48,998 bases of DNA from Bacillota bacterium (lineage in GTDB: Bacteria; Bacillota; Negativicutes; Sporomusales; Sporomusaceae): positions 1-48,998 of the forward strand of contig JAEZVB010000072.1 in NCBI GenBank assembly GCA_023443285.1. Direction: 5' to 3'. Shown in pieces: positions 30,667 to 37,919 of this stretch; position 1 is the first letter of the stretch; each line of letters begins with the position of its first letter. Made by a program: the position numbers and the translations under genes. The notes beneath the pieces are model-generated. The model was not told the DNA's origin. It searched no databases and was given only the letters and a program-made list of their open reading frames with translations.

Positions 30667-31691
30667 ATAAGGCTGTGAAGTGCAGGGCAATATGGAGTGT
30701 AATTGTCTTAGTGATGTGCGGGGTGCTTGCCGGTTGTGCGGTTGGTACCGGCGGCGGTAGTTTACAGTCTTCTTCCAAAGTAATACTCAAGCTTGGAACT
30801 GAAACAGCCGCCAGTTCGCCTGAAACCAGAGGTGCACAGAAATTGGCTGACTTAGTCAAGGAAAACTCTCGCGGAACAATGGAGATTGAGGTTTATGAAA
30901 ATGCCAGACTTGGCACAATGCGAGAACGGAACGAAGGTATGCGGCTGGGGAAGGTTGACATGGGAACCTCGTCTGTCGGCTTTCTGGCTAATTATGAACC
31001 AATTGTCGGCATATTTGATCTCCCTTATCTTTATACGGATAAAGCGCATGAGATGCGGGTTTTTGACGGAGAAATCGGCCGGGAAATTGATCGAGAATTG
31101 CAGGAGCATGGACTGCGTGTTTTGTGCTATTTTGATGCCGGAGCACGGCATATTACCAATAACCTTAAACCGATAAAAAATCTCGATGATTTAAAAGGTA
31201 TGCGAATTCGTGTGCCACAGAGCGAGGCTAGTGTTGAGGGTTTTAAGATGCTTGGTGCAACACCTACTCCCATGCCGTTTGGGGAAGTGTATCTGGGACT
31301 GAGCAAAAATGTGGTAGCTGGGCAGGAAAATCCGATCTCGCTGGTACTACATAATAAATTTTATGAAGTACAGAAATACTTGTCCTTAACAAATCATCAG
31401 TTGTTTATTCAGGTTCTGACAATTAGCGAAAAATCTTGGAAAAAGCTATCAGCAGAGCAGCAAAGGATACTGCTTGCAGCTGCGAAGGAAGCACAGGTGT
31501 ATCAAAGGGACCTTGCGGCCCGCGAAGAGGTTGAAGTGCTTGCGGTGCTTCAGGAAAAAGGGCTTCAGATCAATGAGGTTGTCAACTCGGGCGAGTTTGC
31601 CGCCAAAGCAAAACCCTTGCAGGAACTCTACATCAAGCGGTTAGGACAACCAGCCAGAGAACTGTTTGAAAAAATTGATGCGCTGCGTTGA
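30663..31691 (+). CDS. TRAP-type solute-binding lipoprotein (DctP family)
   Basis: 342 residues from GTG 30663, overlapping the sensor stop in a GTGA arrangement, so translation is coupled. Signal peptide with lipobox LAGC near residue 25. The DctP fold is shown by LKLGTETAASSPETRGAQKL, KVDMGTSSVGFL, and the specificity region LKGMRIRVPQSEASVEGFKM, LGATPTPMPFGEVYLGL, VVAGQENP. It contains the conserved Arg that clamps a carboxylate ligand. No DctQ or DctM transporter genes follow, only a hairpin and dnaX. It is therefore probably a ligand-sensing partner of the upstream receptor rather than a transporter part. Confidence 0.92.
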   Translation: MNKAVKCRAIWSVIVLVMCGVLAGCAVGTGGGSLQSSSKVILKLGTETAASSPETRGAQKLADLVKENSRGTMEIEVYENARLGTMRERNEGMRLGKVDMGTSSVGFLANYEPIVGIFDLPYLYTDKAHEMRVFDGEIGREIDRELQEHGLRVLCYFDAGARHITNNLKPIKNLDDLKGMRIRVPQSEASVEGFKMLGATPTPMPFGEVYLGLSKNVVAGQENPISLVLHNKFYEVQKYLSLTNHQLFIQVLTISEKSWKKLSAEQQRILLAAAKEAQVYQRDLAAREEVEVLAVLQEKGLQINEVVNSGEFAAKAKPLQELYIKRLGQPARELFEKIDALR

Positions 31692-31697
31692 CGAATG

Positions 31698-31725
31698 AGC
31701 CCGTTTCAGCTAGCTGAAACGGGCT
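31698..31725 (+). terminator. hairpin after the TRAP-protein gene
   Basis: AGCCCGTTTCAGCT is followed immediately by its full complement AGCTGAAACGGGCT, then TGGTAGTTG. Strong stem but short T-tract. Confidence 0.6.
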
Positions 31726-31876
31726 TGGTAGTTGATGAGGGAGTAAAGTAAAATAAAATAGCTAAATTCTTTGCGTTTGGACAAATTATTTATGCGAAAA
31801 AGGGAAATATTTTAGTGGTGTTGAATATTAATCAACTAGCGTTAGCTGGATTTTTAGCAAGGTAGGGGGTGTGACA

Positions 31877-33589
31877 ATGGCCTATGTAGCTTTATATCGA
31901 AAATGGCGGCCGCAGGATTTTGACAACTTGGTCGGGCAGGAACATATCAGTATTACGCTGAAAAATGCTATTACTACCGGCAAAATTGCTCACGCCTATT
32001 TATTTGCCGGGCCGCGTGGAACTGGTAAAACCAGTACTGCCAAAATATTAGCCAAAGCGCTCAACTGTCAAGAGGGGCCTACAGTCACTCCTTGCAACCA
32101 TTGTGACAATTGTGATAAAATTACCGCTGGTACATCTATGGATGTTTTTGAGATTGATGCTGCTTCCAACCGGGGCATTGATGAGATCCGTGAGCTTAGG
32201 GAAACTGTTAAATTTACACCGGTAGACGGACGCTATAAGGTGTATATCATTGATGAAGTGCATATGCTGACAACAGAAGCTTTTAATGCACTCTTAAAGA
32301 CCTTGGAGGAACCACCAGCTCATGTGGTTTTTGTACTGGCAACTACCGAGCCGCATAAGATTCCGGCGACCATACATTCGCGTTGCCAGCGTTATGATTT
32401 CCGGCGGATTAGTGTCAAGGAGATCGAACAACGCTTAGCCAGTGTAGCTGACCAGAGTAATGTCAAGGTTGCTCCGGAAGCACTGCGATTGATTGCGGTG
32501 CAAGCGGACGGTGGTATGCGCGATGCTCTTAGTATCTTGGATCAATGCGCCACCTTAGATGAAGCCGATATAATAACTGCCGAACATGTGCGGCAATTGT
32601 TAGGGATGATTGGTCATGAATGGGTATGGCAACTGACTGACGCCATGGCCGGACGGGATGCTCACAAGGTATTACTAAAGCTGGATGAACTTATTCAATT
32701 GGGGAAAGATATCAGGCAATTGCTGCTGGAACTGGCATTACACACCCGCAGTCTCATGCTGTATAAAGCCGCCCCCGACATAGATACGATTGAAGTATAT
32801 AGTGAGGATAAGGCGGTGCTTGCCGCGCAGAGTGCCAAGTTTAGCCATCAAGAGTTGGTACATATGCTGGAAGTGCTGCATCATGCTGCTAATGAAATCA
32901 AGTGGGCGGCTGAGCCTCGCATTGCCGTTGAGATGGCGCTAATTACCTTGTGTCACAGAGCCGCAGGCAATGATGTAGCGGCTTTGCTTGAACGGGTTGA
33001 GGCACTTGAGAAAAAGCTGGCTAACCACCAGCCGGTATTATCTCACCAGCCTCAGGTACAGCCTGATAAATCGCCGCTACATAAGAATACTTCGCAACCG
33101 CACCATGAGCAGCAATCAGTGCTCCACGCAACTGCCAAACGCTCCACTCCTCAACAAGTTGTCGCGGCTGGGTCAGAACCAATAGCGTCTGCTGTTGATG
33201 CAGGCAATCTGCGCGAGGTTTGGGCGGCCGTGTTAAAAGAGCTATTATCCAGTGGTAAACGGTCAGTACATGCTTGCGTTATGCAAGGACAATTAACGGC
33301 GCTTACCGACACACAAGCTATGGTTCGTTTTACAGCCACTTTTCCGAAAGAGCGCACAGAGAAAGATGATTATCGGGCTATTGTCGAAAAAACACTGGAA
33401 CAAGTCGCTGGACATCAGGTAAAACTTATTTGTTCGCTAGGGGTCGATATACCAGCGGCAAAACCAGCTGCTCCGTCAGTACCGGCTCCACCGGCACCTG
33501 ATACACTGACTGAGGCTGAACGTAATGATCCAACGCTTAAGCAGGCGCAGGCAATGTTTGGTGGCAAAGTTATTAAAATAGAGGAATAA
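31877..33589 (+). CDS. dnaX: DNA polymerase III gamma/tau subunit
   Basis: 570 residues from ATG 31877 (a GTG two codons earlier is less likely). N-terminal clamp-loader ATPase: MAYVALYRKWRPQDF, Walker A GPRGTGKTST near residue 45, a four-Cys zinc module (C...CNHCDNC), Walker B YIIDEVHML and the sensor HSRCQRYDF. After residue 375 a Pro/Gln/His-rich linker leads to a tau-like C-terminal domain. It loads the sliding clamp at replication forks. In order with ybaB and recR as in most Firmicutes. Confidence 0.96.
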   Translation: MAYVALYRKWRPQDFDNLVGQEHISITLKNAITTGKIAHAYLFAGPRGTGKTSTAKILAKALNCQEGPTVTPCNHCDNCDKITAGTSMDVFEIDAASNRGIDEIRELRETVKFTPVDGRYKVYIIDEVHMLTTEAFNALLKTLEEPPAHVVFVLATTEPHKIPATIHSRCQRYDFRRISVKEIEQRLASVADQSNVKVAPEALRLIAVQADGGMRDALSILDQCATLDEADIITAEHVRQLLGMIGHEWVWQLTDAMAGRDAHKVLLKLDELIQLGKDIRQLLLELALHTRSLMLYKAAPDIDTIEVYSEDKAVLAAQSAKFSHQELVHMLEVLHHAANEIKWAAEPRIAVEMALITLCHRAAGNDVAALLERVEALEKKLANHQPVLSHQPQVQPDKSPLHKNTSQPHHEQQSVLHATAKRSTPQQVVAAGSEPIASAVDAGNLREVWAAVLKELLSSGKRSVHACVMQGQLTALTDTQAMVRFTATFPKERTEKDDYRAIVEKTLEQVAGHQVKLICSLGVDIPAAKPAAPSVPAPPAPDTLTEAERNDPTLKQAQAMFGGKVIKIEE

Positions 33590-33609
33590 ATTATTTAGGA
33601 GGCTGACAC

Positions 33610-33936
33610 ATGTTTGGAAATATGGGAAATATGGCAGGAATGATGAAAAAGGTTCAAAAACTTCAGGCCGATATGGCCAAAGTGCAAGAAGAACTGAAAG
33701 CACGCACTCTTGAGGTATCTACCGGGGGCGGTGCAGTAAAAGTAGTTGTGAATGGTGAAAAGAAGATTCTGTCCATAAAAATTGCACCTTCTGCAGTTGA
33801 TCCTGAAGACGTGGAGATGCTGGAGGATCTGGTCGCTGCTGCTGTCAATGAAGCCATGAGTAAAGTGGATGATATGATGTCTCAGGAAATGGGCAAGTTG
33901 ACCGGTGGGTTGAATCTGCCCCCAGGAATGTTTTAA
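33610..33936 (+). CDS. ybaB: YbaB/EbfC family nucleoid-associated protein
   Basis: 108 residues, typical length. The Met-rich N-terminus MFGNMGNMAGMMKKVQKLQA and the core VNGEKKILSIKIAPSAVDPE are diagnostic. Forms tweezer-like dimers that bind DNA; often co-transcribed with dnaX and recR. AGGAGG precedes the ATG; 20 bases after dnaX and 3 bases before recR. Confidence 0.96.
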   Translation: MFGNMGNMAGMMKKVQKLQADMAKVQEELKARTLEVSTGGGAVKVVVNGEKKILSIKIAPSAVDPEDVEMLEDLVAAAVNEAMSKVDDMMSQEMGKLTGGLNLPPGMF

Positions 33937-33939
33937 TCC

Positions 33940-34533
33940 ATGAGTTATATTGCGCCGATTGCCCGGCTGGTTGAGCAATTTCGCCGTCTGCCGGGCATTG
34001 GGCCGAAATCTGCGGTTCGCCTTGCTTATCATGTTCTTAAGCTGGATAAGAGTCAGGCTGCAGCACTGGCGCAAGCCATTGTTGACGCTAAAGAACGAGT
34101 GAGTTATTGTTCGGTTTGTTTTGATTTAACCGACACCGATCCTTGCCAACTATGCCGGTCTGAGGAACGGGATCGTTCGGTGGTGTGTGTAGTCGAGGAT
34201 CCTAAAGATGTGACAGCCATGGAGCGTACCCGCGAATTCAAAGGGTTATACCATGTACTGCACGGCTCTTTATCACCTCTCGAGGGAATTGGACCGGATG
34301 ATCTGAAAGTGAAAGAATTGTTAGACCGGGTTGGCGAAGGCCTGCAAGAGGTCATCATGGCAACTAACCCTAATGTGGAAGGCGAGGCTACGGCGATGTA
34401 TATTGCCAAGCTCTTAAAGCCGTTAGGAGTAACGGTTACCCGCATCGCTCACGGTTTACCTATGGGCGGCGATTTGGAATATGCGGATGAAGTGACGCTA
34501 TCTAAGGCACTGGAGAATCGCCGGGAGATGTAG
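33940..34533 (+). CDS. recR: recombination mediator RecR
   Basis: 197 residues. Helix-hairpin-helix LPGIGPKSAVRLAYH at residues 17-31, a four-Cys zinc finger (CSVCFDL...CQLC), a Toprim domain beginning VVCVVEDPKDV, and the Walker-like C-terminal part LPMGGDLEYADEVTL. Works with RecO/RecF to load RecA at gaps. It starts 3 bases after ybaB. Confidence 0.97.
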   Translation: MSYIAPIARLVEQFRRLPGIGPKSAVRLAYHVLKLDKSQAAALAQAIVDAKERVSYCSVCFDLTDTDPCQLCRSEERDRSVVCVVEDPKDVTAMERTREFKGLYHVLHGSLSPLEGIGPDDLKVKELLDRVGEGLQEVIMATNPNVEGEATAMYIAKLLKPLGVTVTRIAHGLPMGGDLEYADEVTLSKALENRREM

Positions 34534-34585
34534 CATGTTTTATTCTGCCTGTTTATGGGAATACTCTAAACAGGGGGAGATATGC

Positions 34586-34840
34586 ATGAAAACAGCACTA
34601 ATTAAATTTTTTAGTGGCCAGCTGCCGAAGAAACCACCTGTAACCACATACCATCCGCTCAAGGAACAACTAGAGCAAGCAAGGCACGAATGGCTTAGTG
34701 CCCAGAATTATTATGACAATGTATCTGACGCTGATTTAGTTGATTATGCGGCCTATCACATTCAGGCTGCCGAAAAAAAGTATACATATCTGCTAAAACG
34801 AGCTCGCCATGAAGGGCTTCATTCATCACCATTTGAGTAG
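34586..34840 (+). CDS. YaaL-type DUF2508 protein, copy 1
   Basis: 84 residues from ATG 34586 with GGGGGAG upstream (the frame is open 17 codons earlier without a site). The domain ARHEWLSAQNYYDNVSDADL, then VDYAAYHIQAAEKKYTYLLK, is DUF2508, the yaaL family that lies between recR and bofA in Bacillus. Cytoplasmic, helical, function unknown. A terminator follows at once, so copy 2 may be separately expressed. Confidence 0.85.
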   Translation: MKTALIKFFSGQLPKKPPVTTYHPLKEQLEQARHEWLSAQNYYDNVSDADLVDYAAYHIQAAEKKYTYLLKRARHEGLHSSPFE

Positions 34841-34847
34841 CAAATTT

Positions 34848-34876
34848 AAAATACCGGATTTTGTCCGGTATTTTTT
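34848..34876 (+). terminator. terminator between the two DUF2508 genes
   Basis: AAATACCGGA-ttttg-TCCGGTATTTTTT. Confidence 0.9.
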
Positions 34877-34949
34877 CATTATTTTGGACTTGCCAACATA
34901 TATTGTGATAAGTAAGTTGAAAAGGCATTATTATGTTGGAGGAATATAC

Positions 34950-35246
34950 ATGGGCGTATGGCGAAGATTAATAAAGTTATGGGGTGCTGATCAATGTAAT
35001 GGCAAAAGTAATAGCAACATGGCTGATATAATCGACCAAGCTAGGTTGGAATGGTTAGCTGCGCAAAACTATTATCGAACAGTAACTGATCCTGATTTAA
35101 TTGACTATTCCATTTTCCTGATTAAAGCATATGAACGCAGATATATGTATTTACTCAAAAAGGCAAGGCAAGAAGGTTTTAGGCACCCGGGTGGCATCGG
35201 TACGTCTGAGATTATTGATGCAGGGACTATACGTCAGATATTTTAG
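34950..35246 (+). CDS. YaaL-type DUF2508 protein, copy 2
   Basis: 98 residues from ATG 34950 with TTGGAGGA upstream. The core ARLEWLAAQNYYRTVTDPDL, then IDYSIFLIKAYERRYMYLLK, aligns without gaps to copy 1, giving a clear tandem paralogue. It has an extra C-terminal tail (GIGTSEIIDAGTIRQIF). A terminator separates the copies, so regulation may differ. Function unknown. Confidence 0.85.
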   Translation: MGVWRRLIKLWGADQCNGKSNSNMADIIDQARLEWLAAQNYYRTVTDPDLIDYSIFLIKAYERRYMYLLKKARQEGFRHPGGIGTSEIIDAGTIRQIF

Positions 35247-35296
35247 CGTGGTAAAATGAAGGGAAAAGGTTGGGCCAAAGGAGAGGAAGTAATAAA

Positions 35297-35578
35297 ATGG
35301 GATTTTTACCGGCTATAGAATTGAATGTTATTATTGCCTACGCATTTGGAATTATTTTGATTTATCTTATTGGGCGTATGTTGACAATGCCGATAAGACT
35401 TGTCTTTAAGTTGATATACAATGGCATAGTGGGCGGAATCATGCTATGGATTGTAAATTTTGTCGGAGCTTATTTTAGTTTTACCATCGGCATTAATCCG
35501 ATTACTGCATTGATTGCCGGCTTTTTGGGGATACCGGGAGTTATTTTACTGATTTTGTTTAAACTATTTATAAACTAA
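35297..35578 (+). CDS. bofA: BofA family protein (pro-sigma-K processing inhibitor-like)
   Basis: 93 residues from ATG 35297 with AAGGAGAGG upstream. Two to three membrane segments and the BofA ending FSFTIGINPITALIAGFLGI followed by PGVILLILF. In Bacillus BofA holds the SpoIVFB protease inactive until sigma-G signalling during spore formation. Its place after recR and yaaL is the conserved one. Supports a spore-forming host. The stop codon lies inside a 20-bp stem. Confidence 0.9.
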   Translation: MGFLPAIELNVIIAYAFGIILIYLIGRMLTMPIRLVFKLIYNGIVGGIMLWIVNFVGAYFSFTIGINPITALIAGFLGIPGVILLILFKLFIN

Positions 35579-35614
35579 GAAAGACTTGGCCTAAGCCAAG
35601 TCTTTCTTAGTTTA
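35571..35614 (+). terminator. terminator overlapping the bofA stop codon
   Basis: Perfect 20-base stem: TAAACTAAGAAAGACTTGGC, loop CTAA, and its full complement. The bofA stop TAA is in the 5' arm. Confidence 0.85.
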
Positions 35615-35645
35615 TAGTACGAGTACAGCAAGGAGTGTATGATAC

Positions 35646-36335
35646 TTGGATGACGAAAAAGCGGCAGAGCAAAAACCGCCAATTATCGAAGCTTATGTTG
35701 GTGAATATGCCAGTGGTAAGAGTGAAAATGCGGTTAACCGGGCGATCGCATTAAAAAACCAAGGATTGCCGGTGACTATTGTTGACCTGGATACTGTAGA
35801 ACCGTGTTACACACTCAGGCCCATCAAGCAGGAACTGGAGAAGATCGGTATTGATGTGGTTGCCTGGGAAACGCGGGAAACCATTGGTTTGGGTGAGGCC
35901 GGCAATGTTATGAAAGCCTCGATGCGCTGGGTGCTGCGGCGTAAAGGCAATATCATCATGGATGTTGGCTATGGTGTCCATGGAGCCAAAGTATTTAATC
36001 TGGTCGAAGGTGCGTTTGACAATCCTTATTTACAAATCATTGCAGTCCTCAACATGTCGCGACCGTTTACCTCCACTGTAGATAACATTCTGGAATATGT
36101 CGCAACCCTGGGACGGGTAGATGCCGTACTTAACAATACCCATTTGGCAGAGGAGACTACCGTTGCCGTTGTGGAGCGTGGCGCGGTGGGAGTGACTGAG
36201 GCTGCAAAAGTCATTGGCATACCGGTTGTAGCTACTGCTGCAGTCACGGAAATTGCCGAAAAAATAGGATCGACAGATTGTATGGGCAATCCGGTATGGA
36301 AACTTGAGCGCCATATGCCGCGTACCTTTTGGTAG
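35646..36335 (+). CDS. P-loop NTPase-like ATP-binding protein
   Basis: 229 residues from TTG 35646, with AAGGAG ten bases upstream. A deviant Walker A, GEYASGKSENAVN, lies at about residues 19-31, followed by VTIVDLDTVEPC and a Walker B-like NIIMDVGYGVHG, then VDAVLNNTHLAEETT as in the MinD/CobQ-like NTPase group. Cytoplasmic. It follows bofA and is seen next to it in related genomes as far as I recall, but its role is unknown. Followed by a bidirectional terminator. Confidence 0.7.
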   Translation: MDDEKAAEQKPPIIEAYVGEYASGKSENAVNRAIALKNQGLPVTIVDLDTVEPCYTLRPIKQELEKIGIDVVAWETRETIGLGEAGNVMKASMRWVLRRKGNIIMDVGYGVHGAKVFNLVEGAFDNPYLQIIAVLNMSRPFTSTVDNILEYVATLGRVDAVLNNTHLAEETTVAVVERGAVGVTEAAKVIGIPVVATAAVTEIAEKIGSTDCMGNPVWKLERHMPRTFW

Positions 36336-36347
36336 TAAAAGTAACAG

Positions 36348-36380
36348 AAAACAGCCAACCGCAATCACGGCTGGCTGTTT
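36348..36380 (+). terminator. bidirectional terminator between the NTPase and NlpC genes
   Basis: AAACAGCCAaCCG / CGGcTGGCTGTTT around CAATCA; serves both convergent genes. Confidence 0.8.
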
Positions 36381-36390
36381 GAACCCGATA

Positions 36391-37032
36391 CTACTGGATA
36401 TACCGACGGGCACCTATATAACGATCAGTATAATAATCTTCAGACAGGGAATTAATTGTGACTTTTTGGGCGGCAGAGCTGGCATGGATAAACTTTCCAT
36501 CTCCCATATAGAAGCCTACATGGGAAGCGCCAGGTTTATAAGTTGTAAAGAATACTAAGTCGCCGGTTTTTAAGTCATTTTTATTGATGGACATACCTGT
36601 GCCATACTGTTCGGCAGCCGTCCGGGGAATAGTAATGCCGCTTTCTCTCATTACATATTGTGTATAGCCTGAGCAGTCCCAGCCGTCTGGAGTAGTGCCG
36701 CCCCATACATAGGGTACCCCCATATACTTTTGGGCATTTTTTATGATTTCAGCAGCTTTTGGGTTGGTGGTCTCGCCTGCCTTTGGGTTAAACGCAGCTC
36801 CCAGCACCGAGGACATATCAGATGAACTGTTACTACTCGATGTACCAAGAACCTTGCCAAGTAAAAGAGCCAGCAAAATGTTTATTAAACCGCTGGAATT
36901 GCCGTTATTTTGGGAAGAAGATCCCGTAATATCTGAAAGTGAGATCGCCTGTGCAGGCGCTGCCGGAATAAAGAGCGTGGTAAAAACGGCCACAAGCAGT
37001 ACGAAAGCAATGTGATGAGTATAGCGTTTCAT
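36391..37032 (-). CDS. secreted NlpC/P60 cell-wall endopeptidase
   Basis: 213 residues. Signal peptide ends at about residue 29 (PAAPAQA). A Ser/Asn-rich linker (40-95) leads to an NlpC/P60 domain with catalytic Cys120 (GWDCSGYTQYV), His171 (GASHVGFYMG) and His183 (KFIHAS). It cuts peptide stems in peptidoglycan in the periplasm or outside. AGGAGG precedes the ATG. A lone gene; no SH3 or LysM anchor is present, so it is probably soluble. Confidence 0.93.
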   Translation of the reverse strand: MKRYTHHIAFVLLVAVFTTLFIPAAPAQAISLSDITGSSSQNNGNSSGLINILLALLLGKVLGTSSSNSSSDMSSVLGAAFNPKAGETTNPKAAEIIKNAQKYMGVPYVWGGTTPDGWDCSGYTQYVMRESGITIPRTAAEQYGTGMSINKNDLKTGDLVFFTTYKPGASHVGFYMGDGKFIHASSAAQKVTINSLSEDYYTDRYIGARRYIQ

Positions 37033-37127
37033 AGACGCCCTCCTATCGTAGAGTATATTTTTGTGAGATACCCATAAATAATAACATGTAATATTAGTTA
37101 TGTAAACAATATAAATTTGCCATATAG

Positions 37128-37178
37128 AAAGACCTTATCGCACGGTAGCGCCAAAAGGCTATCCACGATAAGGTCTTT
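37128..37178 (-). terminator. terminator after mgsA
   Basis: AAAGACCTTATCG / CGATAAGGTCTTT, 13-base perfect arms, with an inner GGTAGC/GCTATC stem. Confidence 0.8.
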
Positions 37179-37230
37179 AGAACAGAAACAAGGTAGTTGG
37201 AATTGGTTGGTAATAAGAATCAGTTTTTAC

Positions 37231-37593
37231 TCATAAAGACTTCAATACCAACCGCGCGGTTGAGGAGTTGGTGGCAACTGGAATATTGTGAACATCGCAG
37301 AGTCTAAGCAGCGCGGTAATGTCCGGTTCGTGTGGTTGAGCAGTCAACGGGTCGCGCAAAAAGATAACGACATCAACTTTCTGGCAGGCAATTTTAGAAC
37401 CTATTTGTTGATCGCCGCCAAGGGGGCCGGAAAGATATGTGGTAACAGCCAGCCCCACTTTGTCTTTAATGAGTTTTCCTGTAGTCGCGGTAGCGATTAG
37501 GTCATATTGCGAAAGGACTTCTTTGTGTTCTAGGACAAAGGTAAGCATTTCCTCTTTTTTGTGATCATGGGCAATGAGAGCTATGGTTTTCAT
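37231..37593 (-). CDS. mgsA: methylglyoxal synthase
   Basis: 120 residues. Starts MKTIALIAHDHKKEEML, with ATATTGKLIKD, SGPLGGDQQIG (catalytic Asp) and FLRDPLTAQPHEPDITALLR, all diagnostic. Converts dihydroxyacetone phosphate to methylglyoxal and phosphate, a bypass that releases phosphate when sugar phosphates build up. Single gene with GAGGTGA upstream and its own terminator. Confidence 0.96.
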   Translation of the reverse strand: MKTIALIAHDHKKEEMLTFVLEHKEVLSQYDLIATATTGKLIKDKVGLAVTTYLSGPLGGDQQIGSKIACQKVDVVIFLRDPLTAQPHEPDITALLRLCDVHNIPVATNSSTARLVLKSL

Positions 37594-37672
37594 AGGTTCA
37601 CCTCAATTTAAATAGTGGATAGTATTATGATACCATAAAATGATACAGTATAAATATGGGAGCAAATATTTC

Positions 37673-37701
37673 TTGACTTTATCGCATTCAGCTGGTAATA
37701 T
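37673..37701 (+). promoter_or_regulatory. sigma-A promoter of the riboswitch-paaK transcript
   Basis: TTGACT (37673-37678), 17-base spacer, TAATAT (37696-37701); TATAAT at 37699 overlaps. Confidence 0.65.
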
Positions 37702-37751
37702 AATCCACGAAATACAGTATACAAAAAGATAATTGATTCTATTTTTGCAAG

Positions 37752-37857
37752 TGGAAGTGCGTCTAGGGTTCCGGCAGTCAGACTGCGACTGGTCCAAGCG
37801 GCGCAAGGCCCGGATGGGTCACACCGTGGGTGCAAAAAACCCTAGCGGAAAGTTCCT
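37752..37857 (+). promoter_or_regulatory. ykkC-family riboswitch, copy 1 (subtype 2 likely)
   Basis: Shows the ykkC landmarks in order: GUGCGUCUAGGGUUCCG, a hairpin (GCAGU-cag-ACUGC), GACUGGUCCAAGCG, GGCGCA pairing back with UGCGUC, then ACACCGUGGG...CCC. GGAA/UUCC ends can pair. The family binds guanidine (subtype 1), ppGpp (2a), PRPP (2b) or other nucleotides. The 3' core with GCGG rather than CGGGAGA suggests subtype 2. Ligand not settled; close similarity to copy 2 upstream of the ilv operon hints at ppGpp. Confidence 0.85.
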
Positions 37858-37886
37858 GCCAAGGAATTTTTGCGGGGTTTTTCTTA
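37834..37886 (+). terminator. expression-platform terminator of ykkC copy 1
   Basis: AAAACCC-TAGC...GC-GGGGTTTTTC with an inner TTCCT-gcc-AAGGAA stem, then TTTTTTT. The CCCTAG strand can also pair with CTAGGG of the aptamer, giving exclusive folds. Confidence 0.75.
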
Positions 37887-37919
37887 TTTTTTTCTTATTA
37901 TTAAGAGAGGAGTCGAGAT

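Noticed and set aside
31877..33589. Programmed frameshift in dnaX producing a gamma form
   Set aside because: I did not find an A-rich slippery heptamer with following structure near the ATPase end; the full tau frame is simply open.
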